From NCBI GenBank assembly GCA_026225275.1, contig JAMFSL010000061.1, positions 1-64,000 on the forward strand: 64,000 nucleotides of DNA. The letters are read 5' to 3'. The stretch comes from Puia dinghuensis (GTDB lineage Bacteria > Bacteroidota > Bacteroidia > Chitinophagales > Chitinophagaceae). Both the position numbers and the translations under genes were made by a program. A model generated the notes under the pieces. The model was not told the origin of the DNA and did not search any database. It saw only the letters and a program-made list of their open reading frames with translations. This document shows positions 63,941 through 64,000 of the stretch, in pieces (within the stretch, counting starts at the first letter, position 1; every line of letters begins with the position of its first letter).

Positions 63941-64000
63941 CGCGGCATGTGCTGATCGGCGAAGTCTTTCTCTGCACTGGTCCATTCGTTGATCGTCTGA
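63931..64000 (-). CDS. 3' end of a minus-strand gene (partial)
   Basis: The minus-strand frame reads QTINEWTSAEKDFADQHMPRYK and then stops. It is open to the end of the window, so it would be the C-terminus of a gene that begins outside. It overlaps the permease stop by 10 bp. The fragment is too short to name; the call rests on the open frame and plausible codon use. Confidence 0.4.
   Translation of the reverse strand, partial: QTINEWTSAEKDFADQHMPRYK

Overview
The window looks like a chromosomal segment of a Bacteroidota bacterium, most likely family Chitinophagaceae. Support comes from SusC/SusD pairs with an ECF sigma factor and FecR-type anti-sigma factor, a CCDC81-type HU/SPOR protein, LytS/LytTR signalling, DUF4395, DUF892 and DUF2252 proteins, a TAnnTTTG-type -7 promoter box, and moderately high GC with short intergenic spaces. 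The genus assignment is an inference; no rRNA is present.

Layout. 1-5.2 kb: the end of a SusD-like_2 lipoprotein gene, a large FG-GAP/UnbV secreted protein, and a convergent seven-haem cytochrome. 5.3-10.8 kb: two paralogous GT-C-like membrane proteins in opposite orientation, flanking a response regulator, an acyl-CoA dehydrogenase and a small membrane protein. 10.9-14.7 kb: L-serine ammonia-lyase, a small membrane protein, an HU/SPOR protein and a DUF985 cupin. 14.7-18.6 kb: a tight three-gene minus-strand operon (Rieske oxygenase, APC permease, amidohydrolase) that looks like an uptake-and-degradation unit of unknown substrate. 18.6-21.4 kb: fRMsr, a polysaccharide deacetylase and a GH1 glycosidase. 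21.5-26.3 kb: a minus-strand block rich in tRNA maturation genes (tsaC-type, GT9, cca, pRiA4b-like, miaA). 26.4-28.4 kb: dapD, an EamA transporter and tRNA-Leu(CAG).

28.4-30.9 kb is visibly AT-richer and full of damaged genes: an antitoxin fused onto a beheaded RelE/ParE toxin, a histone H1-like protein, a DoxX-like gene, and an AraC regulator with a frameshifted and truncated 5' end that runs 88 bp into its neighbour. It abuts the 3' end of tRNA-Leu and reads as the scar of an acquired segment. 30.9-33.1 kb: DUF2252, DUF892 and a truncated duplicate of a VOC-family gene whose full copy sits near 42.7 kb.

33.4-41.2 kb is a classical regulated nutrient-uptake locus: a secreted propeller-like protein, ECF sigma factor, FecR, SusC with STN domain, and SusD. 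41.3-45.5 kb: a DUF218 protein, the VOC protein, a frameshifted outer-membrane barrel, a short asparaginase and a Tat-exported sugar isomerase. 45.8-49.9 kb: a LytTR/LytS two-component system, then DUF4395 plus a cysteine-desulfurase-like enzyme. 49.9-50.3 kb: an A/C-rich, G-poor non-coding stretch closed by a very strong terminator. 50.3-54.5 kb: phosphoglucomutase and alpha-glucan phosphorylase (glycogen use).

54.5-60.7 kb is the most interesting unit. A promoter-like box and a perfect 16-bp palindrome precede a small His/Cys membrane protein, a TonB-dependent receptor whose plug resembles metal-uptake receptors, a protein made of two tandem alpha/beta-hydrolase domains (the second without its nucleophile), and a translationally coupled ceramidase-like enzyme. 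The window ends with a CarboxypepD_reg protein, MqnE of the futalosine menaquinone pathway, a NupG-like nucleoside permease and the tail of one more gene. I saw no CRISPR array, prophage or intact insertion sequence.
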